From CBDHHC01 sp050633205 (GTDB lineage: Bacteria > Pseudomonadota > Alphaproteobacteria > Rhizobiales > CBDHHC01): a stretch of 26,910 nucleotides of DNA. Below, piece by piece: positions 15,591 to 23,598 of this stretch. Below the pieces are notes generated by a model, which saw only the letters and a list, made by a program, of their open reading frames with translations, made no database searches and had not been told where the DNA came from. Where the stretch lies: NCBI GenBank assembly GCA_050633205.1, contig JBOEGA010000153.1, positions 1 to 26,910 of the forward strand, given 5' to 3'. How positions within the stretch are numbered: position 1 is the first letter of the stretch; each line of letters opens with the position of its first letter. A program made the translations under genes and the position numbers.

Positions 15591-15761
15591 CCAATATTTG
15601 ATTGGATAGAACCGCGGAACATATGACGCACTGGAAAAGTTATTCTTTGTGTCGGTTAATCAAATTATTAACATGAATGGGCACTATATACTGGCGCGGT
15701 ACAGCTCGATTTAAAGAGAATCTCTCAGTTCAATCAGGATTTACGCAAGGTTTGGGGTTAA

Positions 15762-16877
15762 ATGAATACGCTAAAAATAACCGTCATTGTTTTTTTTAGT
15801 AGCCTGTTAACCCTGCTTCTATGGTTGATACTGCAGGCAGATCCTAAAGGGGGCGAGCCAGCCCATGTTGTCGTTCTGGATAGATCTGCAATTGAAGTTG
15901 CTGAGAAATACAGAAAAATTCTCAATGAATCTGAAAAAAAAGTCCTGAAATATTCTGGAAAACCAGTTGATGGGAAGTTCCCGCGTCTCCCAAGGCCTGA
16001 TGCTGCTGGCCTTAATAAAGGAGATAAGAAAGAAGGGCAGAAAGAATTTAGTCAGGTTATGGCTCCCGTACCAGTCAAAGCACTGGTCGAAAAGTCTCGC
16101 TTTGGCCCACTTCCAAAAATATCCGGAGACGGTCGCAAGTCATTTGAAGTATATGCGCGCCCGTTTAACCTTGCTCTGAAGCCTAAACCCGGAGAACCAA
16201 AACGAATTGCATTACTAATCACCGGCCTTGGTTTGAGTGCTTTGACGACTCATGGTGCTATTCATAAGTTGCCCGGACCAATCACTCTATCCTTTGGTCC
16301 ATATGGTAATAATTTGCAGGGATGGGTTCGTAAGGCACGTCAGCTCGGACACGAGGTGATGTTGGAAGTTCCTCTTGAGCCATACGATTATCCTGAAAAT
16401 GATCCTGGCCCACACACCTTGCTTACATCTTTGGCGAAAGAAGAGAATATTAATCGCCTGCAGTGGGTGATGGGGCGCTTTACCGGATATACAGGTGTGA
16501 CCAATGCTATGGGAGAGAAGTTCCTGACATCTGGTGAGTCCCTGCTGCCAATTTTTCAGGAGTTGCATCGAAGAGGTCTGGCGTATTTTGAAGATGGCGG
16601 GGGAACCCGTTCTGAAGCTTCAAAGCTGGCCCGGAATGTAGGGATGGGTTTTGGCGAAGCAGATGTGAAACTTGATTCTGTAAAGATTGAAGCTGATATC
16701 CAGGCCAAATTATCTCGGCTGGTCGAAATTGCTAACAAACGTGGCTATGCTATAGGGGTTGGTTCCAGCTTACCTCTCACAATTGAGCTGGTGGAGAAAT
16801 GGTCTCAGTCTCTGAGGCAGAAAAATATAATCCTGGTACCCTTGAGTGCCGTAATGAAATCCTATCAGCCGAGTTAA
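15762..16877 (+). CDS. Divergent polysaccharide deacetylase (YibQ-like, PF04748 type)
   Basis: The product is 371 residues. An N-terminal membrane anchor (about 6-26, TVIVFFSSLLTLLLWLILQ) is followed by a variable periplasmic linker rich in Lys/Pro/Gly and a C-terminal domain from about residue 145 (RIALLITGLGLSALTT). Family members usually read IDDLG at this place. Here it is ITGLG, so the metal-binding aspartates are missing, and a deacetylase activity is doubtful. HEVMLEVPLEPYDYPENDPG and YFEDGGGTRS are other family landmarks. GGGG precedes the ATG by about four bases. The rppH start is only seven bases past its stop. The neighbours suggest an envelope role. The function is not known. Confidence 0.87.
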   Translation: MNTLKITVIVFFSSLLTLLLWLILQADPKGGEPAHVVVLDRSAIEVAEKYRKILNESEKKVLKYSGKPVDGKFPRLPRPDAAGLNKGDKKEGQKEFSQVMAPVPVKALVEKSRFGPLPKISGDGRKSFEVYARPFNLALKPKPGEPKRIALLITGLGLSALTTHGAIHKLPGPITLSFGPYGNNLQGWVRKARQLGHEVMLEVPLEPYDYPENDPGPHTLLTSLAKEENINRLQWVMGRFTGYTGVTNAMGEKFLTSGESLLPIFQELHRRGLAYFEDGGGTRSEASKLARNVGMGFGEADVKLDSVKIEADIQAKLSRLVEIANKRGYAIGVGSSLPLTIELVEKWSQSLRQKNIILVPLSAVMKSYQPS

Positions 16878-16884
16878 TCAAAAA

Positions 16885-17472
16885 ATGACAAACCGTGAAG
16901 AACTTCCCTATCGCAGATGCGCAGGTATCGCTCTGCTAAATGAGGACGGTCGTGTCTGGGTTGGCAAAAGAACTCCCAGAAAATGGGACGCAACCTCAAG
17001 TTTTCTCTGGCAGATGCCTCAGGGAGGAGTCGATCAGGGAGAAGATCCTTATGAAGCTGCTAAGCGCGAACTCTATGAAGAAACGGGCATAAATAATGCC
17101 GAGCTAATCTGTGAAATAGATGAATGGCTTACCTATGAAATTCCTGATGAGCTATTGGGGGTTGCTTTAAAAGGCAAGTATCGCGGGCAGATTCAGAAAT
17201 GGTATATAATGCGGTTTACTGGGCAGGATCAGGATGTAAACCTCTCTCCACCTGGTCACAGTCCTGAGTTCGACTCCTGGAGATGGGCTGAAATAGACGA
17301 ATTGCCTGAACTCATTATTCCCTTCAAACAGAATGTTTATAGGCAGATAGTTCTTGAGCTGAAAAAGATTGCGTCTTCTGAAACGTCAGTTGAACGGTCG
17401 CGCTTGAGCAATATATTACGATTTTTCCATAGGCTCTTTAAAAGGAAGCAATCCGGGAGTAGAGCTGATTAA
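16885..17472 (+). CDS. rppH: RNA pyrophosphohydrolase (Nudix) with basic C-terminal tail
   Basis: RppH removes pyrophosphate from the 5' end of mRNA and so opens it to RNase E-type decay. The full Nudix box GX5EX7REUXEEXGU lies at residues 47-69 (beginning GGVDQGEDPYEAAKRELYEE). LPYRRCAGIALLNEDGRVWVG and SSFLWQMPQGG are typical RppH stretches. The catalytic domain ends near residue 160, the usual length. About 35 extra residues follow, ending RFFHRLFKRKQSGSRAD, strongly basic and probably helical. It may bind RNA, a membrane or a degradosome partner, but this is inference. Being next to the deacetylase-like gene is a common alphaproteobacterial order. Confidence 0.95.
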   Translation: MTNREELPYRRCAGIALLNEDGRVWVGKRTPRKWDATSSFLWQMPQGGVDQGEDPYEAAKRELYEETGINNAELICEIDEWLTYEIPDELLGVALKGKYRGQIQKWYIMRFTGQDQDVNLSPPGHSPEFDSWRWAEIDELPELIIPFKQNVYRQIVLELKKIASSETSVERSRLSNILRFFHRLFKRKQSGSRAD

Positions 17473-17789
17473 TTGCCATCTTTTTTCATCATATGGTAGA
17501 TATACTCCTCACTAAACTGGGTAATACTTAAGGTATTTCAATATAATATATGTTGATTACTTTGAATTTTGATGTAAAAAAATTGAAAATACTTTCGAAT
17601 AACCATATTTACATTACTCAAGGCAGTTGAAATTAATAAAATATTATAATTTGCCCAATATGTACACAAGTATACATAACTTGTTGTAGCGTTATAGCGA
17701 GTTAAGTTCCAATTACAGACAGATTTTATCCTGCCGATAGTGAGAGTAGAGCGATCGGTAAAGAGATTATTCCTATGAGGAGTCATGAT
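17473..17789. other. 317-base AT-rich region between rppH and porin 2
   Basis: No gene is supported. The stretch contains the porin 2 control region: a short perfect dyad ACAAGT ... ACTTGT (17666-17684) and the leader hairpin at 17732-17760. No clear terminator for rppH is seen and no promoter match is good enough to call. Confidence 0.55.
17732..17760 (+). promoter_or_regulatory. 5'UTR hairpin of porin 2, conserved with porin 1
   Basis: TGCCGAT (17732-17738) pairs with ATCGGTA (17754-17760), including one G-U, around a 15-base purine-rich loop. Relative to porin 1, an A-U pair has become G-C and a C-G pair has become U-A, so pairing is kept. The stem ends 29 bases before the ATG at 17790, exactly as in porin 1. 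Confidence 0.5.
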
Positions 17790-18983
17790 ATGAACGGGGC
17801 TAACAAATCAAGGAAAATAGCGCTCTCTACATTAGCGGCGTTATTTGGAGCAGGACTTTCAGGTGTTGCTTCTACTTCTGCATTCGCTGGGGGAGATATT
17901 GGCGGTAACTGCTGCGCTGATCTTGAAGAAAGAGTTGCTGAGCTTGAAGCAACAACAGCGCGAAAAGGTAATAGAAAAGTTTCCCTGCGAATCTATGGCC
18001 AGGTAAACAGAGCAGTTATGCACTGGGACGACGGTATCGAATCCGACACTTATGTAGTAGATAACGTTAATTCATCCAGCCGCTTCGGTTTTATCGGTGG
18101 CGCAAAAATTCGCCCAGGCTGGTCCGCTGGTTACCACGTTGAGCTGGAGTTTGATACTGCAGACTCTGATGGCGTGACACTCGCTGATGATGATGCAGGC
18201 GGGACAAATGGTGTCGTGGATCTGCGCTTGTCAAACTGGTGGATCAAATCCGACCATTACGGTAAAATTACTGTAGGTCAGCAATGGTTTGCTACAGGAG
18301 ATGCTGCAGCTCAGGATCTGTCCGGTACTGGAGTGGCTAATAATTCATTCGTCGCTGATTTCGGTGGCGGTCTTTCATTCAAGCGCCCGGTAGCTCCAGG
18401 GGGATCTGTTGCTTTCGGTACGACTGTTAACGAATATGACATGGGCCGCGGAGACGCAGTTCGCTATGATTCTCCAACATTCGCTGGCTTTACATTATCG
18501 GCAGCCTGGGGTGAGGATGATACAAGTGATGTCGCTCTGTATTTTGCTAAAACATATCAGAGATTCAAAGTCGCTGCTGCAATTGGCGCTGCTTCAAGCA
18601 GTGATGAAGGAGCTGACTTCGAGCAGGTAAGTGGTTCACTAAGTGTTCTTCACATTCCGTCCGGTTTGAACATTACCGTAGCTGCTGGTGATCGCGATAC
18701 AAATGCCAGCACACTTAATGAAAGCTACGTTTATGTAAAAGGTGGCTTGATCAGAAAGATCAACTCACTGGGTGATACAGCAATGTCAGTCTCCTATTAT
18801 GATGGTGACGAAATCGTAGCTGCTACAGGTGATACAACACATATTGGTTTTGAGCTTGTACAGAATATCGATGCAGCAGCAATGCAGCTTTATGCAGCTT
18901 ATTCTCATAACGAATACAAAACATCCACTGTCAGCTTCTACGACCTGGACGTTATTACAGCAGGCGCCAGAATTAAATTCTAG
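17790..18983 (+). CDS. Alphaproteobacterial outer-membrane porin (porin 2)
   Basis: The product is 397 residues with the same plan as porin 1: a 33-residue signal peptide ending SAFA, mature GGDIGG, a Cys-Cys pair, the short helix ADLEERVAELEATTARKG, a beta barrel, and a terminal Phe (GARIKF). An ATG at 17775 is in frame, but the ATG at 17790 matches the porin 1 start (MNGANKSRK against MIGANKKRQ) and has GAGGAG seven bases upstream. The first mature segment is identical in protein to porin 1 yet carries many synonymous changes, so it is held by selection rather than by recent copying. The surface-loop regions differ, which may mean different permeability or phage and antibody exposure. A strong terminator follows. 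Confidence 0.92.
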   Translation: MNGANKSRKIALSTLAALFGAGLSGVASTSAFAGGDIGGNCCADLEERVAELEATTARKGNRKVSLRIYGQVNRAVMHWDDGIESDTYVVDNVNSSSRFGFIGGAKIRPGWSAGYHVELEFDTADSDGVTLADDDAGGTNGVVDLRLSNWWIKSDHYGKITVGQQWFATGDAAAQDLSGTGVANNSFVADFGGGLSFKRPVAPGGSVAFGTTVNEYDMGRGDAVRYDSPTFAGFTLSAAWGEDDTSDVALYFAKTYQRFKVAAAIGAASSSDEGADFEQVSGSLSVLHIPSGLNITVAAGDRDTNASTLNESYVYVKGGLIRKINSLGDTAMSVSYYDGDEIVAATGDTTHIGFELVQNIDAAAMQLYAAYSHNEYKTSTVSFYDLDVITAGARIKF

Positions 18984-19008
18984 TAAGTTGCTTTGAGTTC
19001 GTAACAAG

Positions 19009-19074
19009 AAAAGCCCCCGGATCAATCTACACTCTTAATAGTAATAGAGTGTAGGTTGATCACTGGGGTTTTTT
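19009..19074 (+). terminator. Long rho-independent terminator of porin 2
   Basis: An upper stem of 15 pairs joins 19021-19035 to 19046-19060 (ATCAATCTACACTCT against AGAGTGTAGGTTGAT, one G-U). A lower stem of AAAA-G-CCCC (19009-19017) pairs with GGGG and the following T-run (19065-19074). The lower stem ends in six T residues. It is unusually long for an intrinsic terminator. Confidence 0.85.
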
Positions 19075-19190
19075 CCGTTTTCAGACAGATAATATTTCAC
19101 ATCACTTGACTGAATTCATAAATGATGCGTCTCTGTTTTTTGTAACTGGCTGCAAAGTCCAGAATTAATTACTTAAAACGGGGGAAGCAG

Positions 19191-20093
19191 GTGCCCATAG
19201 CTCATGTAATAATGATTGTTCTTGTTATGGCTGCTTGGGGTGGAAACTTCGTCGCCATAAAAATCGGACTTGATAACTTTCCTCCATTATTATTTTCAGC
19301 TATCAGATTTTCTCTCACAGCATTCCCTATTATATTTCTGATTGGTAAAAGAGACGCTCCCTGGATAGCAATACTAGGAGTCGGACTTTTCCTCGGGGTA
19401 GCAAAGTTCTCATTACTTTTTGTAGGTATGGATATAGGAATGCCAGCAGGCTTGTCTTCTTTAATCCTGCAATCACAGGCATTTTTTACAGTATTAATTG
19501 CTGCCGCCCTGTTAGGAGAAAAGCTGGATAGAATCGAAATCCTTGGTCTCCTGCTAGCCGCATCAGGGTTAGTGTTAATTGGCCTCTATATGGCAGACTT
19601 TAAATCATATATGGGCCTGATATTGGTCATTGCAGCAGGCTTCTTCTGGGCCATTTCTAACCTGATTATGAAGCAGTTTGGAAAAGTAAACATGTTACGC
19701 CTGATTGTTTACATGAGCCTGGTACCGCCAGTTCCCTTGTTCTTTCTATCCTGGGAACTGGAAGGAAGTGAAAGAATATTCCATGCATTCAATAACCTGT
19801 CCATGACATCTCTGATGGCTTTATTATATGTCGTCGTAATCGCTACTTTAATTGGTTTTACAATTTGGGGGAAAATGCTGAGCTTGTATCCGGCTGCCAG
19901 AGTGGCTCCTTACGGCCTGCTGGTACCCATCTTCGGAATGTCGCTATCTGCAATTATATTAGGTGAAAGAATGACTGAAAGTCAGGTCCTGGGGGCAGCT
20001 TTGATTCTGCTGAGCCTGTTACTAATCAATAGCAGGCATTTGCTGAAGACATGGCGAGACTATAAAAGCCCCGCCGTATCAGAAAAACAATAA
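19191..20093 (+). CDS. eamA: EamA-family exporter (drug/metabolite transporter, cysteine/O-acetylserine exporter-like)
   Basis: The product is a 300-residue inner-membrane protein with two EamA repeats (about 5-132 and 145-285) and about ten membrane segments. Stretches such as WGGNFVAIKIGLDNFPPLLF, GMPAGLSSLILQSQAFFTVL and RVAPYGLLVPIFGMSLSAII closely follow E. coli EamA (YdeD), an exporter of O-acetylserine and cysteine. The same substrates are plausible but not shown. The start is a GTG with GGGGAAG close upstream, and no better ATG precedes the first membrane segment. It stops 12 bases before the end of the convergent YHS-domain gene, with no obvious terminator between them. Confidence 0.85.
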   Translation: MPIAHVIMIVLVMAAWGGNFVAIKIGLDNFPPLLFSAIRFSLTAFPIIFLIGKRDAPWIAILGVGLFLGVAKFSLLFVGMDIGMPAGLSSLILQSQAFFTVLIAAALLGEKLDRIEILGLLLAASGLVLIGLYMADFKSYMGLILVIAAGFFWAISNLIMKQFGKVNMLRLIVYMSLVPPVPLFFLSWELEGSERIFHAFNNLSMTSLMALLYVVVIATLIGFTIWGKMLSLYPAARVAPYGLLVPIFGMSLSAIILGERMTESQVLGAALILLSLLLINSRHLLKTWRDYKSPAVSEKQ

Positions 20094-20105
20094 CACCGTT
20101 TGCTG

Positions 20106-20621
20106 CTAAAGCTCTTTAGGAGTAAAGCCCGGCGCATTTTTATTGGGTGAAGAGGATTTTTGCAATCCAGGCCAGTTCTTGCCTGCTTTGGAAATATTGC
20201 CCGGAATGTCTTCTTCCCAGAAGCCAACAACATTCTTCGTAATATTCAGGTAAAGCTTGCCATCAACAATACGCCACAGATTAGGGTTGGCCTGAACCTT
20301 GCCACCTTTGGCAACTCCATAGGCACAATGCCCGTCAAACTGAGGTGCATATTTTGCAGGATCTTTTAGAAACTCATCTCTGTTTTCAGCAGAGGAAAAT
20401 GCCCATTTCACTCCATTATAATCAGCTGTAATATCTTTCTTGCCCAATAGTGGCGATGCCTGAGGCTTGCCCACTTCGCTCTGCTTAAGCTTCCAGTAAG
20501 ACACCACATCATAACCACTGACGGCATATCCGCTGTCATCAATAAATTGTGGTCCTGCAAATGCCGGTGCCGCAAACAATATAACAAGCGCTGAAATCAG
20601 CGAAAAAAAGTTAATCTTCAT
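20106..20621 (-). CDS. Exported YHS-domain protein
   Basis: The product is 171 residues. A signal peptide (MKINFFSLISALVILFAAPAFA) is followed by a YHS-type domain with YAVSGYDVVSYW near the start, NGVKWAFSSAENRDEFLKDP, then APQFDGHCAYGVAKG and LYLNITKNVVGFWEEDIPG. YHS domains are small and often tied to metal sites, but this exported subgroup has no known function. The ATG at 20621 has AGGA eight bases upstream; the frame extends to 20669 without support. It lies 60 bases downstream of the AmpG-like gene on the same strand and may share its transcript. Confidence 0.85.
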   Translation of the reverse strand: MKINFFSLISALVILFAAPAFAGPQFIDDSGYAVSGYDVVSYWKLKQSEVGKPQASPLLGKKDITADYNGVKWAFSSAENRDEFLKDPAKYAPQFDGHCAYGVAKGGKVQANPNLWRIVDGKLYLNITKNVVGFWEEDIPGNISKAGKNWPGLQKSSSPNKNAPGFTPKEL

Positions 20622-20681
20622 CACAGTATTCCTAATCTCTGTTAGACCCTGCTTTAGAAAATAGCACACAATGAGTCCGTG

Positions 20682-22049
20682 TTAAGCCTGCTTCAATCGA
20701 CTGTGAACAGAAGTGACCTGAGCTTCATCTTTTTCAGCGCCAATATTCTCAAAATGCCCAACACGCTTGAGGTACTGAAGAAGAATTAGCGAAGGAATTG
20801 CCGCAAGAGTTGTAATAATAAAAAAGCTGGACCACCCGGCCTTTTCAGCAATATACCCCGAGCCCGATGCTAATATGGTTCGGCTTGCAGCAGCAAAAGC
20901 GGTCAATACAGCATACTGTGTTGCTGTATTAAGCGTATTTCCGCAAAGAGCTGACAGATAGGCAACAAAGATGATTGTACCAATGGCCCCTGCAAAATTT
21001 TCAACAACAACCATAACAACCAGAGCCCATTTAACTGGACCAATCCATGCCAGCCAGACAAATATTAAATTGGATAACATCTGAACAACCGCAGCTATCC
21101 ATAAACTTGTATAAAATGGCAGCTTATATGCCAGCCCACCAGCAAGGAAAGTACCTGCCAGAGTAACTCCCAGACCAACCCCTTTCACAATGGCAGCATA
21201 GTCCAGCTTATCAAATCCTATATCCAGAACGAAGGCTATTGTCATATTCCCGGCCATTGCATCGCAAAGCTTAAACAGAACAACAAATGCCAGAATAGCG
21301 GGGATATAGGGACCAAGAACAAAATCGATAATAGCCTTGATTGTTCCACCCAGAGAAGGTGAAGTAGTCGCACTGTGCAGGTTGTCCTGCTCAATACCCT
21401 GCCTTTTCGGCTCAGCTGCAATAAGGGTAGCAAATAGTCCCACAGAGACCAGAGTCGCCGCCAGCAGATACCCGTAATGCCAGACAAGCTCCGATGAAAC
21501 TTCCAGATATTGAAGATATGCAACAAAAGCAATGATGCCCGCGGTTGATACCAGCATGGCAACCCGATAGGCCGCGACATAATAAGCCGCTCCCGCTGCC
21601 TGCTCTTCGTCTTCAAGAGACTCAATACGATAGGCATCGATAACAATATCCTGTGTAGCAGATGTCGTCGCAACGATAAGTGCTCCAAGAGCAACCAGCC
21701 ACGGGCTGCTCGACGGGTTTAGCGTTCCCAGATAAATGATAGAACCGGCAAGCGTAAGTTGGGAAAACAGAAGCCATGCTTTTCTGCGCCCGAATAGTCT
21801 GCTCAGAATTGGTATCGGCAGACTGTCAACCAGCGGAGCCCATAGGAACTTAATAGTGTATGGAATACCAACAAGTGAGAACAGACCAATTGTTGTCAGG
21901 TCGACATTAAGTTCCTTCATCCAGACAGCAAGAGTCGCCCCCGTCAACCCCAGCGGAAGCCCGGAAGAAAACCCCAACAGAAGGATAAGCAGTACACGTG
22001 GTTTCAAATATACAACATGCTTTTGTAAAAATTGTTGAATTTGAGGCAT
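20682..22049 (-). CDS. AmpG-like major facilitator permease
   Basis: The product is 455 residues with about 12 to 14 membrane segments. The N-terminus carries the AmpG-like stretch LILLLGFSSGLPLGLTGATL, followed by IPYTIKFLWAPLVDSLPIP and SRLFGRRKAWLL, then SATQDIVIDAYRIE. These are hallmarks of AmpG permeases, which import anhydromuropeptides from the periplasm for peptidoglycan recycling and, in some species, beta-lactamase induction. No ampC or ampR lies in the window. The ATG at 22049 has only a weak purine-rich site. The gene is divergent from the ParA-like operon with a 193-base gap. Confidence 0.88.
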   Translation of the reverse strand: MPQIQQFLQKHVVYLKPRVLLILLLGFSSGLPLGLTGATLAVWMKELNVDLTTIGLFSLVGIPYTIKFLWAPLVDSLPIPILSRLFGRRKAWLLFSQLTLAGSIIYLGTLNPSSSPWLVALGALIVATTSATQDIVIDAYRIESLEDEEQAAGAAYYVAAYRVAMLVSTAGIIAFVAYLQYLEVSSELVWHYGYLLAATLVSVGLFATLIAAEPKRQGIEQDNLHSATTSPSLGGTIKAIIDFVLGPYIPAILAFVVLFKLCDAMAGNMTIAFVLDIGFDKLDYAAIVKGVGLGVTLAGTFLAGGLAYKLPFYTSLWIAAVVQMLSNLIFVWLAWIGPVKWALVVMVVVENFAGAIGTIIFVAYLSALCGNTLNTATQYAVLTAFAAASRTILASGSGYIAEKAGWSSFFIITTLAAIPSLILLQYLKRVGHFENIGAEKDEAQVTSVHSRLKQA

Positions 22050-22242
22050 GAGGGTCTTTCTGCTATGTTAATATATTAATGTATGCGTATTGATTCGTTC
22101 TATCTCTGCTAAATGAACGAAAATTTTTCTGAGTATAACAGGTGGGCTCTCGATGGATAGGTCATTGATCTTATTAATCGGGTACTGTTACTATTTGCTA
22201 TAACAACGGCCCTTTTCGGGCGCGAATTGTTTGCGGGGTAAA

Positions 22243-23115
22243 ATGACTAAATTCATCGCGGTAACGAACCGGCGCGGCGGCGTTGGCAAAACAACGACAA
22301 CACTAATGCTGGCCTATGGTCTGGCTGTCTATGGTAGAAAGTCCGTTCTCGTCGTGGATCTTGATGCCCAGGCTAGTACGTCCTCAACATTGATGGGACA
22401 CGAACTCTGGAATGAAGCAAGAAGAAAAAATAAAACTGTAGGAGATCTTGTTCTCGAGGTTTATGGGTCCGGCCCGGTTGATATGACACCCTATGTATCT
22501 GATATCGTAGGTGATGTTCATATGAACCCAGGTCAGGTTATGCCAAAAATTCAGGCAATACCGGCGTCTTTTACACTGGACGAGCGTGAACTTGAATTTG
22601 TTTACCAGTATGCGAGACAGTTTACTGTACTTCCAAAAATGTACGCGGCTATTCGTGAGAGAATATCTGAAATCTTCAGGTCTCTGTCTGGCCAGCATGA
22701 TGTGGTGATCTTTGACTGCCCTCCGGGTCTGTCAAACGTTGCATGGGGCGCACTGAGAGCCGCAGACCACGCAATTATCCCTTATATCCCGGACAGAACA
22801 GCGGAAGACAATATCTCTTGGTTGCTTTCAAGATTGAAGAAAAATAATCCAAATCAGCAACAGCGGGTTCTGGCAAACAGATACCAGGTTAAATCAGCCA
22901 TGATGCAGGGTGTTGCTGCTGCTGTCAGTCAAGAATACCCGTCTCTTGGGCTTGTAATCCCTATGCAGACAGCTTTGTCAAATGCTTTGGAGTATGAAGA
23001 TAATACCCAGACCCTAAACCAAAAGTTTGGTGCAAGTATTAGTTCCGTTAAGGCACTATATAGTGCTACACTGGAATGGATTTATCAACCTTCAGCTGTG
23101 GACCAGGTCGCATGA
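22243..23115 (+). CDS. ParA/MinD-family ATPase with Arg in place of the signature lysine
   Basis: The product is 290 residues. The deviant Walker A reads NRRGGVGKTTTT (9-20): the P-loop Lys16 is kept, but the signature lysine of KGGVGKT is Arg11. Walker A' is VVDLDAQAST (37-46) and Walker B VVIFDCPPGLS (154-164), followed by AADHAIIPYIPD. The family uses ATP-dependent dimers to position plasmids, chromosomes or complexes. An insert of about 60 residues (52-112) between the A' region and the next helix is longer than in minimal ParAs. No parB or parS-like repeat is nearby. The start at 22243 has GGGG four bases upstream; the frame opens at a TTG at 22231. The stop overlaps the next gene (ATGA), so the two are coupled. 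It could be an orphan positioning ATPase rather than the chromosomal ParA. Confidence 0.88.
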   Translation: MTKFIAVTNRRGGVGKTTTTLMLAYGLAVYGRKSVLVVDLDAQASTSSTLMGHELWNEARRKNKTVGDLVLEVYGSGPVDMTPYVSDIVGDVHMNPGQVMPKIQAIPASFTLDERELEFVYQYARQFTVLPKMYAAIRERISEIFRSLSGQHDVVIFDCPPGLSNVAWGALRAADHAIIPYIPDRTAEDNISWLLSRLKKNNPNQQQRVLANRYQVKSAMMQGVAAAVSQEYPSLGLVIPMQTALSNALEYEDNTQTLNQKFGASISSVKALYSATLEWIYQPSAVDQVA

Positions 23116-23513
23116 CAAAAAAATCGGCGCATGAGATATTAGAAACTGTATTTGATGTTGTTGTAAAAGAGGCAAAAGATAACCCGAAATTCGCTAAAAA
23201 GGTTCTCGATATATTGCCTGATGATGAAGAAATTCTCACAGCCACAAAAAAAGCTCCTCGAAAGAGAAAAGAGAAGCTTCTCGATGTGGATCAATATCAT
23301 GCAGTAAATATCCTGCGCCGTTTTGGTGAAGGTGTTCTGGAAGGCAAACTTAATGAGGTCAAAAAAGATGATCTCAGAAGAGTTGCCTCCTTTTCCGGTC
23401 TTAAGCTGACTGGTCCGGCCGCAAAAAAGACAGCAACAAAAGCGGTAATAATAGAGGGTATCATACAGGCGGCAAAACGTTACATTGAACAACGTAACGT
23501 AGCTGCTGCCTAA
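23112..23513 (+). CDS. Small basic protein of unknown function with SAP-like C-terminus, partner of the ParA-like gene
   Basis: I do not recognise a named family. The product is 133 residues and predicted soluble. The N-terminal part (about 5-38, AHEILETVFDVVVKEAKDNP then FAKKVLDILPDD) looks helical. It is followed by a basic stretch KKAPRKRKEK (46-55). Residues 82-124 (VKKDDLRRVASFSGLKLTGP, then AAKKTATKAVIIEGIIQAAK) read like a SAP or Rho-N type helix-extended-helix, which often binds DNA or RNA. It begins by ATGA overlap with the ParA-like gene, a geometry common for ParA with its partner, so a nucleic-acid-binding or adaptor role is a reasonable guess, not evidence. Confidence 0.8.
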   Translation: MTKKSAHEILETVFDVVVKEAKDNPKFAKKVLDILPDDEEILTATKKAPRKRKEKLLDVDQYHAVNILRRFGEGVLEGKLNEVKKDDLRRVASFSGLKLTGPAAKKTATKAVIIEGIIQAAKRYIEQRNVAAA

Positions 23514-23536
23514 AACTTGCGAGACCCTGACGAATT

Positions 23537-23554
23537 AGTTCGCTGGAACTTTTT
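23537..23554 (+). terminator. Possible weak terminator of the ParA-like operon
   Basis: AGTTC (23537-23541) pairs with GAACT (23546-23550) around a four-base loop, followed by T to 23554. The stem is only five pairs, so strength is doubtful, but the position just after the operon and before a convergent gene fits. Confidence 0.4.
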
Positions 23555-23598
23555 ACATCTTTTTTCAGGTTTTTAAGTTTGAAAATACTCTTTCAGGT

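Noticed and set aside
22050..22242. Centromere-like repeats (parS) next to the ParA-like gene
   Set aside because: I looked for repeated or palindromic sites of parS type in the gap and saw none.
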